34,323 bases of DNA from AR5 sp035762565. GTDB taxonomy: Bacteria > Methylomirabilota > Methylomirabilia > Rokubacteriales > CSP1-6. Shown in pieces: positions 8,079 to 14,552 of the stretch (position 1 is its first letter; every line of letters begins with the position of its first letter). The notes beneath the pieces are model-generated. The model was not told where the DNA came from. It searched no databases and worked only from the letters and a program-made list of their open reading frames with translations. The position numbers were made by a program, and so were the translations under genes. Location: the NCBI GenBank assembly GCA_035762565.1, contig DASTOJ010000325.1:1-34323 (forward strand), given 5' to 3'.

Positions 8079-8540
8079 CTAGTCCCGCTCCAGGCCGAGC
8101 AGGCGATCGACCGACCACGCCCCACCGCCGCGCGTGAGCAGGAACAGGAGGATCGACGCCCACGGCAGATGCTCGGAGTAGGCGCCCGGATAGACGAACG
8201 TCTGGATCACGGCGATCATCCCCAGCAGCGGCAGCGCCGCCAGCCGCGTGCCGAGTCCGAGGATCAGGAGCGCCGAGCAGCCGATCTCGACGCTGGTCGC
8301 CATCGCGGCGGCGAGGTCGGGGGGCAGCACGGGCACCTTGTACTCGTCGGCGAAGAGCTGCACGGTCAGCTCCCAGCTCGCCAGCTTGTTGAGGCCCGCC
8401 TTGAGGAACACGCTGGCGATCGCGAGCCGGAACATCAGCTGGATCAGCGCCAGCGGGAAGCGGCCGAGTCGGTCGAGCGCCCACGCGAGCCGGCCCCGGG
8501 CGCCGGCCACGGGCATCGTCGTCGTCATCATCGTCTGCAT
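8079..8540 (-). CDS. bufD: DoxX family membrane protein (BufD-type)
   Basis: This 153-residue four-helix DoxX/DoxD-like membrane protein shows RLAIASVFLKAGLNKL in the first helix region, the LPPDLAAAMATSVEIG loop, and YPGAYSEHLPWASILLFLLTRGGG near the C-terminus, all DoxX hallmarks. DoxX proteins are related to the quinone-reducing subunit of thiosulfate:quinone oxidoreductase. They are the standard fourth gene of DUF2282-DUF692-DUF2063 (bufferin) clusters. The start is ATG at 8540 with a strong AAAGGAGG site 5 bases upstream. It lies 104 bases downstream of the bufferin precursor gene, the gap holding a palindromic repeat, and 12 bases ahead of the cyclase. A redox or membrane partner role for the bufferin system is inference from that constant association. 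Confidence 0.88.
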   Translation of the reverse strand: MQTMMTTTMPVAGARGRLAWALDRLGRFPLALIQLMFRLAIASVFLKAGLNKLASWELTVQLFADEYKVPVLPPDLAAAMATSVEIGCSALLILGLGTRLAALPLLGMIAVIQTFVYPGAYSEHLPWASILLFLLTRGGGAWSVDRLLGLERD

Positions 8541-8559
8541 GCGTCCTCCTTTGGGACAT

Positions 8560-8580
8560 GGGGGCCCCGATATGGCCCCC
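8560..8580. repeat. REP-like palindrome, copy 1
   Basis: GGGGGCC and GGCCCCC form a perfect 7-bp stem around the 7-base loop CCGATAT. This is one of four copies in the window of the element GGGGCCCCGACATGGCCCC. It lies between the bufferin precursor gene and doxX. A second possible stem follows at about 8600-8615 (CGGCTC, four bases, GAGCCG). Attenuator or transcript-processing activity between precursor and doxX is possible. Confidence 0.7.
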
Positions 8581-8644
8581 AACCCCCCAACGCTCGTCGC
8601 GGCTCGGCGGAGCCGGGCCGCTCCTCGATGTCCCGCGCGGGCGA

Positions 8645-8920
8645 TCAGGCCTTCTTCGGGGCCTTGCTGGCGCCGACGAGCTTCTCGCAGGCGCCGGCCG
8701 GCATGTAGATCCAGGCGTCGCCCTGGTTGTCGCGCTTGGAGGTGCCGGCGCACGAGGAGTTCGCGGTCTGGCAGTCGTTCTTGCCGGCCTTCACGACGCC
8801 GTAGCACTTCTCGGCCTCGAATTTGGGCTTGGGAGCCGGGCCGCTCTGCGCGGACGAGAGAGCCGGCAGCGCGAGCGCAGCGGCCACGGCGGAGGCGATG
8901 AGGAGCTGAGACGTCTTCAT
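8645..8920 (-). CDS. bufA: DUF2282 bufferin-type RiPP precursor (BufA1)
   Basis: This 91-residue secreted small protein has a Sec signal peptide (LLIASAVAAALALPALSSA, cleavage probably after Ala24). The core holds four cysteines at 39, 50, 57 and 78 in the DUF2282 pattern: EKCYGVVKAGKNDCQ, SSCAGTSKRDNQGDAW and PAGACEKLVG. DUF2282 proteins are precursors of bufferins, periplasmic metallophores whose cysteines are oxidatively modified by a DUF692 (MNIO) enzyme and which buffer copper. That is established for the family, while modification here is predicted. The ATG start at 8920 is preceded by AAGGAGAT. It heads the minus-strand series containing doxX and the cyclase, and is divergent from its modifying enzymes. 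Confidence 0.93.
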   Translation of the reverse strand: MKTSQLLIASAVAAALALPALSSAQSGPAPKPKFEAEKCYGVVKAGKNDCQTANSSCAGTSKRDNQGDAWIYMPAGACEKLVGASKAPKKA

Positions 8921-9075
8921 TCGAGATCTCCTTGGCTTACGGGCCCGGTTGTTCGTTGGTCCGGTCTCGGCGGAGCCCGTTGTCGCCCGCGACCCGGACG
9001 TTCTGGCTCTGGGACACCGCCTCGCGGCCGGGCGGTGCGCGAACCGTTCAGGCGCCGGGTCGTGTCACATCCCCG
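8921..9075. promoter_or_regulatory. Divergent promoter region between bufferin precursor and MNIO gene
   Basis: This 155-base spacer must carry promoters for both halves of the split bufferin locus. The precursor side has a clear AAGGAG ribosome-binding site. The MNIO side has no obvious Shine-Dalgarno sequence before ATG 9076. A perfect GAAC-C-GTTC palindrome lies at 9041-9049. Its GAACC could also be an ECF-type -35 element with CGTG 15 bases downstream, but this is weak. No clean sigma-70 or sigma-54 promoter was found. Confidence 0.45.
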
Positions 9076-9915
9076 ATGGAGTCGGGGATCGGGTTGCGCG
9101 CGCCGCACGTGGCCGAGGTCCTGGCCACCCGGCCCGCCGTGGGCTGGCTGGAGGTCCACGCGGAGAACTACATGGGCGGAGGCCCGGCGATCCGGGCGCT
9201 CGAGCATCTCCGTCGCGACTACCCGCTCTCGCTCCACGGGGTGGGGCTGTCGCTGGGCACGGCCGGCGGCCTGGACGGAGGCCACCTCCAGCGCCTGGCC
9301 GCCCTGGCCGCACGCCTGCAGCCCGCCCTGGTGTCCGAGCACCTGTCGTGGAGCACCGTGGACGGGGCCTACCTGAACCACCTGTTGCCGCTGCCCTACA
9401 CCGAGGAGACGCTGGCCGTCGTCGCCGAGCACGTCGGGCGGGCGCAGGACCGCCTCGGCCGCCGGCTGCTCGTCGAGAACCCGTCGAGCTATCTGCGCTT
9501 CGAGCACTCGCCGATTCCCGAGGCCGAGTTCCTGAACGCGCTGGCCCGCCGCACGGGCTGCGGCCTGCTGTGCGACGTCAACAACATCTACGTGAGCGGC
9601 GCCAACCTGGGCGACGATCCTGACGCGTACCTCGACGCGCTCGATCCCGCCGCGATCGGCGAGATCCACCTGGCCGGGCACGCGGTGAACGATGCCGACG
9701 GGCGCCCGATCCTGATCGACGACCACGGCTCGCGCGTGGCGCCCGCGGTCTGGGCCCTCTATGCCCGGGCCCTCGCGCGGTTCGGCGTGGTCCCCACGCT
9801 CGTGGAGTGGGACACCGACGTGCCGCCCCTGGCCGTGCTGCTGGACGAGGCGGCCACGGCCGGGGCCCTGCTCGAGCGTCACGGGGGCAGAGAGCGCGAT
9901 GCCCGCGCTGCGTGA
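9076..9915 (+). CDS. bufB: DUF692 / MNIO multinuclear iron oxidase (BufB-type)
   Basis: This 279-residue TIM-barrel enzyme belongs to the MbnB-like multinuclear non-heme iron oxidative family that modifies cysteines in RiPP precursors. The N-terminus GIGLRAPHVAEVLATRPAVGWLE is diagnostic. Likely metal ligands are His54 (LHGVG), His89 (SEHLSW), Glu134 (VENPSSY), Asp167 and Asn170 (CDVNNIY), His198 and His202 (EIHLAGH), Asp216 and His217 (DDHGSR) and Glu244 (VEWDTD). It is predicted to convert precursor cysteines to oxidised heterocycles. The ATG at 9076 is chosen because homologs begin just before GIGLR; an upstream open frame lacks family similarity. It overlaps the next gene by 17 bases. Confidence 0.93.
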   Translation: MESGIGLRAPHVAEVLATRPAVGWLEVHAENYMGGGPAIRALEHLRRDYPLSLHGVGLSLGTAGGLDGGHLQRLAALAARLQPALVSEHLSWSTVDGAYLNHLLPLPYTEETLAVVAEHVGRAQDRLGRRLLVENPSSYLRFEHSPIPEAEFLNALARRTGCGLLCDVNNIYVSGANLGDDPDAYLDALDPAAIGEIHLAGHAVNDADGRPILIDDHGSRVAPAVWALYARALARFGVVPTLVEWDTDVPPLAVLLDEAATAGALLERHGGRERDARAA

Positions 9916-10657
9916 GCTGCAGGCCGGCGTCCGGACGGCGATCCTCGCCGGCGACGAGCGCACGGCTGCGGCCGCCGTCCGGCCCGACGGTCTCGGCGCC
10001 GCCGCCCGGCTGGCGGTTTACCGCCACCACGTGTTCGCCAGCCTGACAGCCGCGCTGGAATCGATCTACCCGGTGATCGCACGGCTCGTCGACCCGCGCT
10101 TCTTCCGCTACGCCGCTGACCGGTACATCCGCGCGCAGCCGCCGGCCAGTCCGTGCCTCTTCGAGTACGGCGCCTCCTTCCCCGATTTCCTGGCCGCCTT
10201 CCCCGCGTCGCGCCGCCTGGCGTACCTGCCCGGCGTCGCGCGGCTGGAGTGGGCGATGAACGTGGCCCTGCACTCCCCCGATACCCCGCCGGTCGAGCCC
10301 GAGACGCTGCGCGCGCTGCCGGTCCTGGCCCTGCATCCCTCGCTCACGCTGCTCGTCTCGCCGTGGCCGATCGACGCGATCTGGCGCGCCAACCAGCCCG
10401 GCGCGGTGGAGACCGCGGTGGATCTCCACGCGGGTGCGGTCCGGCTCCAGATCTGGCGCGCCGACGACGAGGTCGTCTTCCGGGGACTGTCGCCCGGCGA
10501 GTTCGCCTTCCGCGACGCCCTCGCCTGCTCGGGACGCCTCGACGCCGGCGCCGAGGCGGCGCTGGCCGCCGACCCGGACGCCGACCTCGTCGCGCTCGTG
10601 CGCCGGCTGCTCGACGAGCGTGTCCTGGTCGGGCCGGGAGCCCGGCCCGGATGGTAG
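9899..10657 (+). CDS. bufC: DUF2063 domain MNIO partner protein (BufC-type)
   Basis: This 252-residue protein has an N-terminal DUF2063 (older label: putative DNA-binding domain). It is recognised by LRELQAGVRTAIL, RLAVYRHHVFASLTAALES, YPVIARLVDPRFF and the SPCLFEYGASFPDFLA segment, followed by a C-terminal domain with a RLQIWRADDEVVFRGLSPGEFAFRDAL winged-helix-like region. In bufferin and related MNIO systems this protein binds the precursor leader and delivers it to the enzyme. It is not thought to bind DNA. The ATG at 9899 lies inside the end of the MNIO gene, implying tight coupling. Ten bases separate it from the second zf-HC2 gene. Confidence 0.9.
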   Translation: MPALRELQAGVRTAILAGDERTAAAAVRPDGLGAAARLAVYRHHVFASLTAALESIYPVIARLVDPRFFRYAADRYIRAQPPASPCLFEYGASFPDFLAAFPASRRLAYLPGVARLEWAMNVALHSPDTPPVEPETLRALPVLALHPSLTLLVSPWPIDAIWRANQPGAVETAVDLHAGAVRLQIWRADDEVVFRGLSPGEFAFRDALACSGRLDAGAEAALAADPDADLVALVRRLLDERVLVGPGARPGW

Positions 10658-10667
10658 ACTGCGCGTG

Positions 10668-10901
10668 ATGACGTGCCGCGAGCTCGTCGACCTCCTCGCC
10701 GACTACCTCGAGCAGAGCCTCGCCGGGGACGTGGCCGCCGAGCTGGAGCGCCACCTGGTGGACTGCGCGCCGTGCCGGGCCTATCTCGCGACGTACGCGA
10801 GGACGCGCGCGCTCGGTGCCGAGGCCCAGCGGGTCGAGATGCCCGCGGAGATGAAAGCTCGCCTGCGCCGTTTCCTGCTCGAGCAGCTCGAGCGCCCGTG
10901 A
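10668..10901 (+). CDS. zf-HC2 anti-sigma-factor-like protein, paralog of 4344-4583
   Basis: This 77-residue soluble protein begins MTCRELVDLLADYLEQSLAG and has the HxxxCxxC zinc motif (HLVDCAPC), then YLATYARTRALG, RVEMP and a basic C-terminal helix. It shares all these elements with the protein at 4344-4583, including the initial MTCRE. The start is ATG 10668; GTG 10665 one codon earlier is possible. It lies between the DUF2063 gene and the CinA-type gene, which it overlaps as GTGA. As with its paralog, no membrane anchor and no neighbouring sigma factor gene are visible. Control of an ECF factor encoded elsewhere is plausible because some bufferin operons are ECF-controlled, but this is inference. 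Confidence 0.84.
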   Translation: MTCRELVDLLADYLEQSLAGDVAAELERHLVDCAPCRAYLATYARTRALGAEAQRVEMPAEMKARLRRFLLEQLERP

Positions 10902-11383
10902 CCGAGCTGATCCGGCTGGCGGCGGCGATCGCCGCCCGGCTGCGCGAGCGACAGGAAACGCTCGCCGTCGCCGAGTCCTCGGCGGGCGGCCTGATCTCGG
11001 CGGCGCTGCTCGCCGTGCCCGGGGCCTCGGCCTACTTCCTGGGCGCTGCGGTCGTCTACACGCAGGCGGCCCGCCGCGCGCTCCTGCGCGTACCGGACGA
11101 GTCGCTGGCCGGCGTGCGCTCGAGCACCGAGGCGTACGCGCTGATCAAGGCGCGGACCATCCGCGAGCTGCTCGGCGCGACGTGGGGCCTGGCCGAGACC
11201 GGCGCCAGCGGTCCCACGGGCAACCGCTACGGCGACGCCGCGGGCCACGCGTGCCTGGCGGTGGCGGGGCCGGCCGAGCGCGCCGTCACGCTGGAGACCC
11301 GCGAGGCCGACCGTGAGCGGAACATGCGCGTGTTCGCCCGCGCGGCTCTGGAGCTGCTGGACACCTCCCTGCGCCGACCGTAG
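10898..11383 (+). CDS. CinA-family nicotinamide-nucleotide amidohydrolase (PncC-like)
   Basis: This 161-residue stand-alone CinA C-terminal domain shows AESSAGGLISAALLAVPGAS, YFLGAAVVYTQAAR, and GLAETGASGPTGNRYGD, the three conserved blocks. The family deamidates nicotinamide mononucleotide to nicotinate mononucleotide in pyridine-nucleotide salvage. The usual AESCTGG reads AESSAGG here. The GTG start at 10898 overlaps the zf-HC2 stop. The gene sits in a locus that also encodes an NAD(P)H dehydrogenase-like protein, so a link to NAD metabolism is tempting but only inferred. Confidence 0.88.
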   Translation: MTELIRLAAAIAARLRERQETLAVAESSAGGLISAALLAVPGASAYFLGAAVVYTQAARRALLRVPDESLAGVRSSTEAYALIKARTIRELLGATWGLAETGASGPTGNRYGDAAGHACLAVAGPAERAVTLETREADRERNMRVFARAALELLDTSLRRP

Positions 11384-11394
11384 GATGAAGCCCG

Positions 11395-11700
11395 ATGGGT
11401 GCGTCGCGCGTGGTCGTCGTCGTCCCACGGCACGAGGCGGCACTGCACGAATACCTGCGGAGGTCGCTGGCCTGCCTCACTGACGTCGAGGTCGTGCTCG
11501 ATCGGCGTGCCAGCGCCGTGACACCGCCGGACGAGCGTCGTCGGACGTCGCCGGAGAATGCCGAGCGCAAGATCCTCATGTGCTCGCTCGTGCACTGCCC
11601 CTCCACTCCGGCGCCCGCGCCCGCCGAGCCTCCGGGGGTCGGCGCCGAGAGCGTGCACCGCACGCTGCTCTGGCCGGCGCTCCGACTCGAGCATTTCTGA
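11395..11700 (+). CDS. Small hypothetical protein
   Basis: This predicted protein of 101 residues starts at ATG 11395, eleven bases after the CinA-type stop, with an AGGAT weak ribosome-binding site. Residues 1-60 look like a real protein: a VVVVVPRHEAALHEYLRRS strand-helix, then DVEVVLDRRASAV and an ERRR segment. Short proteins with a VVLDRR / ERR pattern occur in other uncultured high-GC genomes, from memory. The second half is Pro- and Ala-rich without clear pattern. I do not know a function. If it is not coding, 11384-11838 would be a 455-base non-coding stretch. Confidence 0.5.
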   Translation: MGASRVVVVVPRHEAALHEYLRRSLACLTDVEVVLDRRASAVTPPDERRRTSPENAERKILMCSLVHCPSTPAPAPAEPPGVGAESVHRTLLWPALRLEHF

Positions 11701-11794
11701 ATCGGTGACTTCCTGACCACCCGGCGACGGGCAGAAAGCGCTCGCCGCGTCGCGGGATGCCGGAAAGAGCGTGAAAAGCCGGCCGCTTCCGCAG

Positions 11795-11809
11795 TGGTAT
11801 CGCTCTTGC
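11795..11809 (+). promoter_or_regulatory. Candidate sigma-54 promoter for the receiver gene
   Basis: TGGTATCGCTCTTGC matches the -24/-12 layout: GG at 11796-11797 and GC at 11808-11809 separated by exactly ten bases, with TTGC intact. Predicted transcription would begin near 11820. That leaves a leader holding the AGGAG site before ATG 11839. The -24 box is imperfect (TGGTA rather than TGGCA). Confidence 0.5.
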
Positions 11810-11838
11810 CTCTCCGGAACGCTGGAGAGAGGAGAGCG

Positions 11839-12207
11839 ATGGCCAGCGAGGCTCGACGCGTGTTGGTGATCGACGACGAAGCCGTTCTGCGTTCTTTGTT
11901 CCGCGACATGCTCTCGGCGTGCGGCTACGAGGCCGACGTCGCGGAGGACGGCGCTGCCGGACTCGCCCGGTTTCGCGAGCGACGCTACGAGGCCGTGATC
12001 ACCGATCTGCTGATGCCCGGCATGAACGGTCTCGAGGTTGCGGCCGCGCTTCGGACGATCGACCCCGGTGTGCGCGTCATCCTCCTGACGGGCTCCGCGC
12101 CGGCGCTCACCGCTGGCCGCGCCCGCCAGTCCGGCGTCAACACCCTCCTGCACAAGCCGATCGCGCTCGCCGATCTCAAGACCGCCATCGACGCCGCCTG
12201 CCGTTAG
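11839..12207 (+). CDS. Stand-alone response-regulator receiver (CheY-like)
   Basis: This 122-residue protein consists only of a receiver domain. The acidic pocket is Asp12-Asp13 (VIDDE), the phosphoacceptor Asp56 (VITDLLMPG), the switch Thr84 (LLTGSA) and Lys106 (HKPI). There is no output domain, so it should act through protein-protein contact, as CheY or Spo0F do. The ATG at 11839 has AGGAG seven bases upstream. An upstream in-frame GTG/ATG at 11794 would put the start inside the proposed promoter. No histidine kinase is nearby. A hairpin at 12228-12242 may end transcription. Confidence 0.92.
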   Translation: MASEARRVLVIDDEAVLRSLFRDMLSACGYEADVAEDGAAGLARFRERRYEAVITDLLMPGMNGLEVAAALRTIDPGVRVILLTGSAPALTAGRARQSGVNTLLHKPIALADLKTAIDAACR

Positions 12208-12227
12208 CAGCCGGGCAGCCGGTACCG

Positions 12228-12242
12228 CCTCCCCGCGGGAGG
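12228..12242 (+). terminator. Stem-loop after the receiver gene
   Basis: CCTCCC and GGGAGG pair around a three-base CGC loop, 20 bases after the receiver stop. There is no T tract, so intrinsic termination is uncertain in this GC-rich genome. It lies between convergent genes and could serve either one. Confidence 0.35.
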
Positions 12243-12315
12243 TGGCGCGGGCGGCGGAGCCGGTGCACACCAGACTCCGCGCCCGCACGCGCATCGGGCG
12301 CGGCGTGATCGCGTT

Positions 12316-12771
12316 CTAGGCCGCCTCGGCAGCCCTGTCCCGGACCGCCTGGAACCGCTCCTCCATCCGCTCGCCCAGCTCCTCCAGCTCGTCCTTGCCG
12401 AGCTTCTGGGCCAGCTTGAACATCTCCTTCTCCTCCTCCTCGACGTGGTGCTCGACGAGCTCCGAGAGGACCGTCATCTTGGCCTCGAAGCGCTCGTCCT
12501 CCGGGTTCACCTGGGGCAGCTCGGCCAGCACCAGCTTCACCACGTGGTGCTCCTCGTAGGCCTCCAGGACCATCTCCTCGGCCTTCCGCGACTCCAGCTC
12601 GCGCACGGCCGGATAGAAGATCTCCTCCTCGATCGCCGTGTGGCCCTCGAGGTTCCGGGCGATCTCGGTCATGAGCTGGCGCCGCACCCGCGGGCTGTCG
12701 GCGGACTCCAGCTTCCTGAACAGGCTCCTGACTTCCTTGTGCTGTCGCTTGAGCAGATCCGTCGCCTTCAT
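12316..12771 (-). CDS. Hemerythrin HHE domain protein
   Basis: This 151-residue four-helix bundle has the hemerythrin di-iron ligand pattern: His11 (KRQHKEV), His44 and Glu48 (GHTAIEEEIFYP), His75/76 (EEHHVV), and His108/109 with following glutamates (VEHHVEEEEKEMF). Family members bind O2, NO or peroxide-linked iron in the cytoplasm and often serve as redox sensors or iron-repair proteins. The C-terminus is strongly charged. The ATG start has GGAGGT six bases upstream. It is a single gene with its own promoter candidate at 12796-12810, convergent with the receiver gene. Confidence 0.92.
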   Translation of the reverse strand: MKATDLLKRQHKEVRSLFRKLESADSPRVRRQLMTEIARNLEGHTAIEEEIFYPAVRELESRKAEEMVLEAYEEHHVVKLVLAELPQVNPEDERFEAKMTVLSELVEHHVEEEEKEMFKLAQKLGKDELEELGERMEERFQAVRDRAAEAA

Positions 12772-12795
12772 GTCACACCTCCAGGCGTGGGCGTA

Positions 12796-12810
12796 GCAAG
12801 TTCGTTGCCC
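12796..12810 (-). promoter_or_regulatory. Candidate sigma-54 promoter for the hemerythrin gene
   Basis: Read on the minus strand, GGGCAACGAACTTGC followed by T gives GG and GC separated by ten bases, with an intact TTGCT -12 box. The -24 box is GGGCA instead of TGGCA. Predicted transcription would start near 12785, just ahead of the GGAGGT site of the hemerythrin gene. Confidence 0.42.
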
Positions 12811-12868
12811 GCGTCTGCGCGTTCATGACGGCCCTGCGACGGTCTGAGCCCGGGAGCTTTCGAGCGCG

Positions 12869-13663
12869 CTACCGCCCTCGGAACACGGGCTCGCGCTTGT
12901 CGACGAAGGCCTTGGCGGCCTCCTTGTGGTCCTCGGTGAAGCCGGTGCGGGTGTGGTGCCAGGCTTCGAGGTCGAGGCAGTCCTTGAGGGAGGCGGTCTC
13001 GGCGGCGTTCATGTTGCGCTTCATGTAGCGGAGCGCGACGCGCGGACCGCGGGCCAGGCGCGCGGCCAGCACCTGCGCCTCCTCCTCCAGCCTGGCGTCC
13101 GGCACCACGCGGTTGACGAGCCCCAGCGCCAGCGCCTGGGCGGCGTCGAGGATCTCGGCGGTGTAGTAGAGCTCGCGCGCCTTGGCGGTGCCCACGAGCT
13201 GGGTCAGGAACCAGCTGCCCCCGAAGTCGCCCGAGTAACCCACGCGCGCGAAGGCGGTGGCGAAGCGGGCGCTGTCGCCGGCGATCCGCAGATCGCAGGC
13301 CAGGGCCAGCGACAGCCCGGCCCCGGCGGCCGCCCCGCGCACCATCGCGAGGGTCGGCTTGGGCATCTCGTGCAGCCAGCGCGACACCTCCATGCGCGAG
13401 CGGAGCGCCTGCGCCTTCTCCTCGAGCGTGGTGCCGCCGAACTCGCGCCCCTCGGCCATCGCCTTGACATCGCCGCCCGCGCAGAACCCCCGCCCGCTGC
13501 CGGTCAGGATCACCGCGCCGACCTCGGCGTCGTCGGCGAGCCGGGGCAGCGCCTCCAGCAGCGCGTCGAGCATCGGCCCCGACATGGCGTTCAGCCGGTC
13601 GGGCCGGTTCAGGGTCAGCGTAGCGACACCATCCTTGACGGACTCCAGCAAGTCCTGCGTCAT
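12869..13663 (-). CDS. Enoyl-CoA hydratase/isomerase (crotonase) family protein
   Basis: This 264-residue crotonase-fold enzyme has NRPDRLNAM near the N-terminus, the first oxyanion-hole block GFCAGGDVKAMA and the second MVRGAAAGAGLSLALACDLRIA. The two catalytic glutamates of true enoyl-CoA hydratases are not conserved: Ser occupies the usual GGCELALACD Glu, and GYSGDFGGSWFL stands where a P-E pair is expected. This resembles isomerase-type members such as PaaG-like proteins, which use an Asp. So CoA-thioester isomerase or another crotonase activity is more likely than plain hydration. The ATG at 13663 has GGAGGAG upstream. It is a single gene, divergent from tenA. Confidence 0.9.
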   Translation of the reverse strand: MTQDLLESVKDGVATLTLNRPDRLNAMSGPMLDALLEALPRLADDAEVGAVILTGSGRGFCAGGDVKAMAEGREFGGTTLEEKAQALRSRMEVSRWLHEMPKPTLAMVRGAAAGAGLSLALACDLRIAGDSARFATAFARVGYSGDFGGSWFLTQLVGTAKARELYYTAEILDAAQALALGLVNRVVPDARLEEEAQVLAARLARGPRVALRYMKRNMNAAETASLKDCLDLEAWHHTRTGFTEDHKEAAKAFVDKREPVFRGR

Positions 13664-13742
13664 GCGCGCTCCTCCGAGGTGATGCGGAATGGGCGTTTAT
13701 GATACTCCTGAGGCCGCGCGGTCGAGGGAGGGCGCGCACCGG

Positions 13743-14405
13743 ATGAGCTTCACCCGCGAGCTGTGGACGGCGATGGCGCCCACCTACGCGGCGATCCTGC
13801 GCCATCCGTTCCTGACCGGCCTCACCGACGGCTCGCTCCCGCGTGAGGCCTTCCGTTTCTACGCCGTCCAGGACGCGCTCTATCTCCGTGAGTTCGCCCG
13901 CGCGCTGTCGCTGGCCGCCGCCCGCGCGCCCGAGGACGACTGGATCGTGATGTTCAACGAGCACTCGGCGGGCGCCCTCAGGGTGGAGCGTGCCCTGCAC
14001 GAGGGGTTCTTCAAGGAGTTCGGCCTGTCGCCGGCCGAGGTCGTGGCCACGCCGCTGGCGCCCACGAACGTCGCCTACACGAGCTACCTGCTCGCCGTGG
14101 CCTATGGCTCGGCCTACCACGAGGCGCTCGCCGCGCTCCTGCCCTGCTACTGGATCTACTGGGAGGTCGGCAAGACGCTCGAGCGCGCGGGCTCGCCCGA
14201 CGCGCTGTACGCGCGGTGGATCGGCACCTACGCCGCCGACGAGTTCGGCGACGAGGTGCGAGCCGTGCTCGCGGCCACCGACGCGATCGCCGGGCGTCTG
14301 CGCCCGGGCGAGCGTGACGCCATGCGCCGGCACGTGCTCACGACCAGCCGCTACGAGTGGATGTTCTGGGACATGGGCTGGCGGCAGGAGGCCTGGCCAG
14401 TCTGA
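13743..14405 (+). CDS. tenA: TenA/THI-4 family aminopyrimidine aminohydrolase
   Basis: This 220-residue TenA protein salvages thiamin breakdown products by hydrolysing aminopyrimidine (thiaminase II). The active-site residues coincide in number with those of the Bacillus enzyme: Asp44 (YAVQDALYL), Tyr112, Cys135 (LLPCYWIYWE) and Glu205 (SRYEWMFWDM). Length is exactly typical. The start is ATG 13743, preceded by GGAGGG; an upstream in-frame ATG at 13689 adds 18 unrelated residues. No thiamin biosynthesis genes are adjacent. I saw no TPP riboswitch in the short leader. Confidence 0.94.
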   Translation: MSFTRELWTAMAPTYAAILRHPFLTGLTDGSLPREAFRFYAVQDALYLREFARALSLAAARAPEDDWIVMFNEHSAGALRVERALHEGFFKEFGLSPAEVVATPLAPTNVAYTSYLLAVAYGSAYHEALAALLPCYWIYWEVGKTLERAGSPDALYARWIGTYAADEFGDEVRAVLAATDAIAGRLRPGERDAMRRHVLTTSRYEWMFWDMGWRQEAWPV

Positions 14406-14523
14406 TCCGGCTCCACCGCCGATCTGGCACACCGTTGTCAGGCCGTCGACTCGAGCGACTCCCGGCGACTGGTGCCGTCACTCCAACCCTCCGATTCGAA
14501 AGGGCGTCCTCGCGGACCCGGTC

Positions 14524-14538
14524 TGGCACCCACCTTGC
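14524..14538 (+). promoter_or_regulatory. Candidate sigma-54 promoter, strong -24/-12 match
   Basis: TGGCACCCACCTTGC contains TGGCAC and TTGC with GG (14525-14526) and GC (14537-14538) ten bases apart. It is the best plus-strand match to the consensus in the window. It lies 15 bases before ATG 14553, so the message would be nearly leaderless unless translation begins at a later start. Confidence 0.52.
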
Positions 14539-14552
14539 CTCCTACCGGCGCC

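Noticed and set aside
13664..13742. TPP riboswitch upstream of tenA
   Set aside because: The divergent spacer is only about 80 bases and shows no THI-box core such as CTGAGA.
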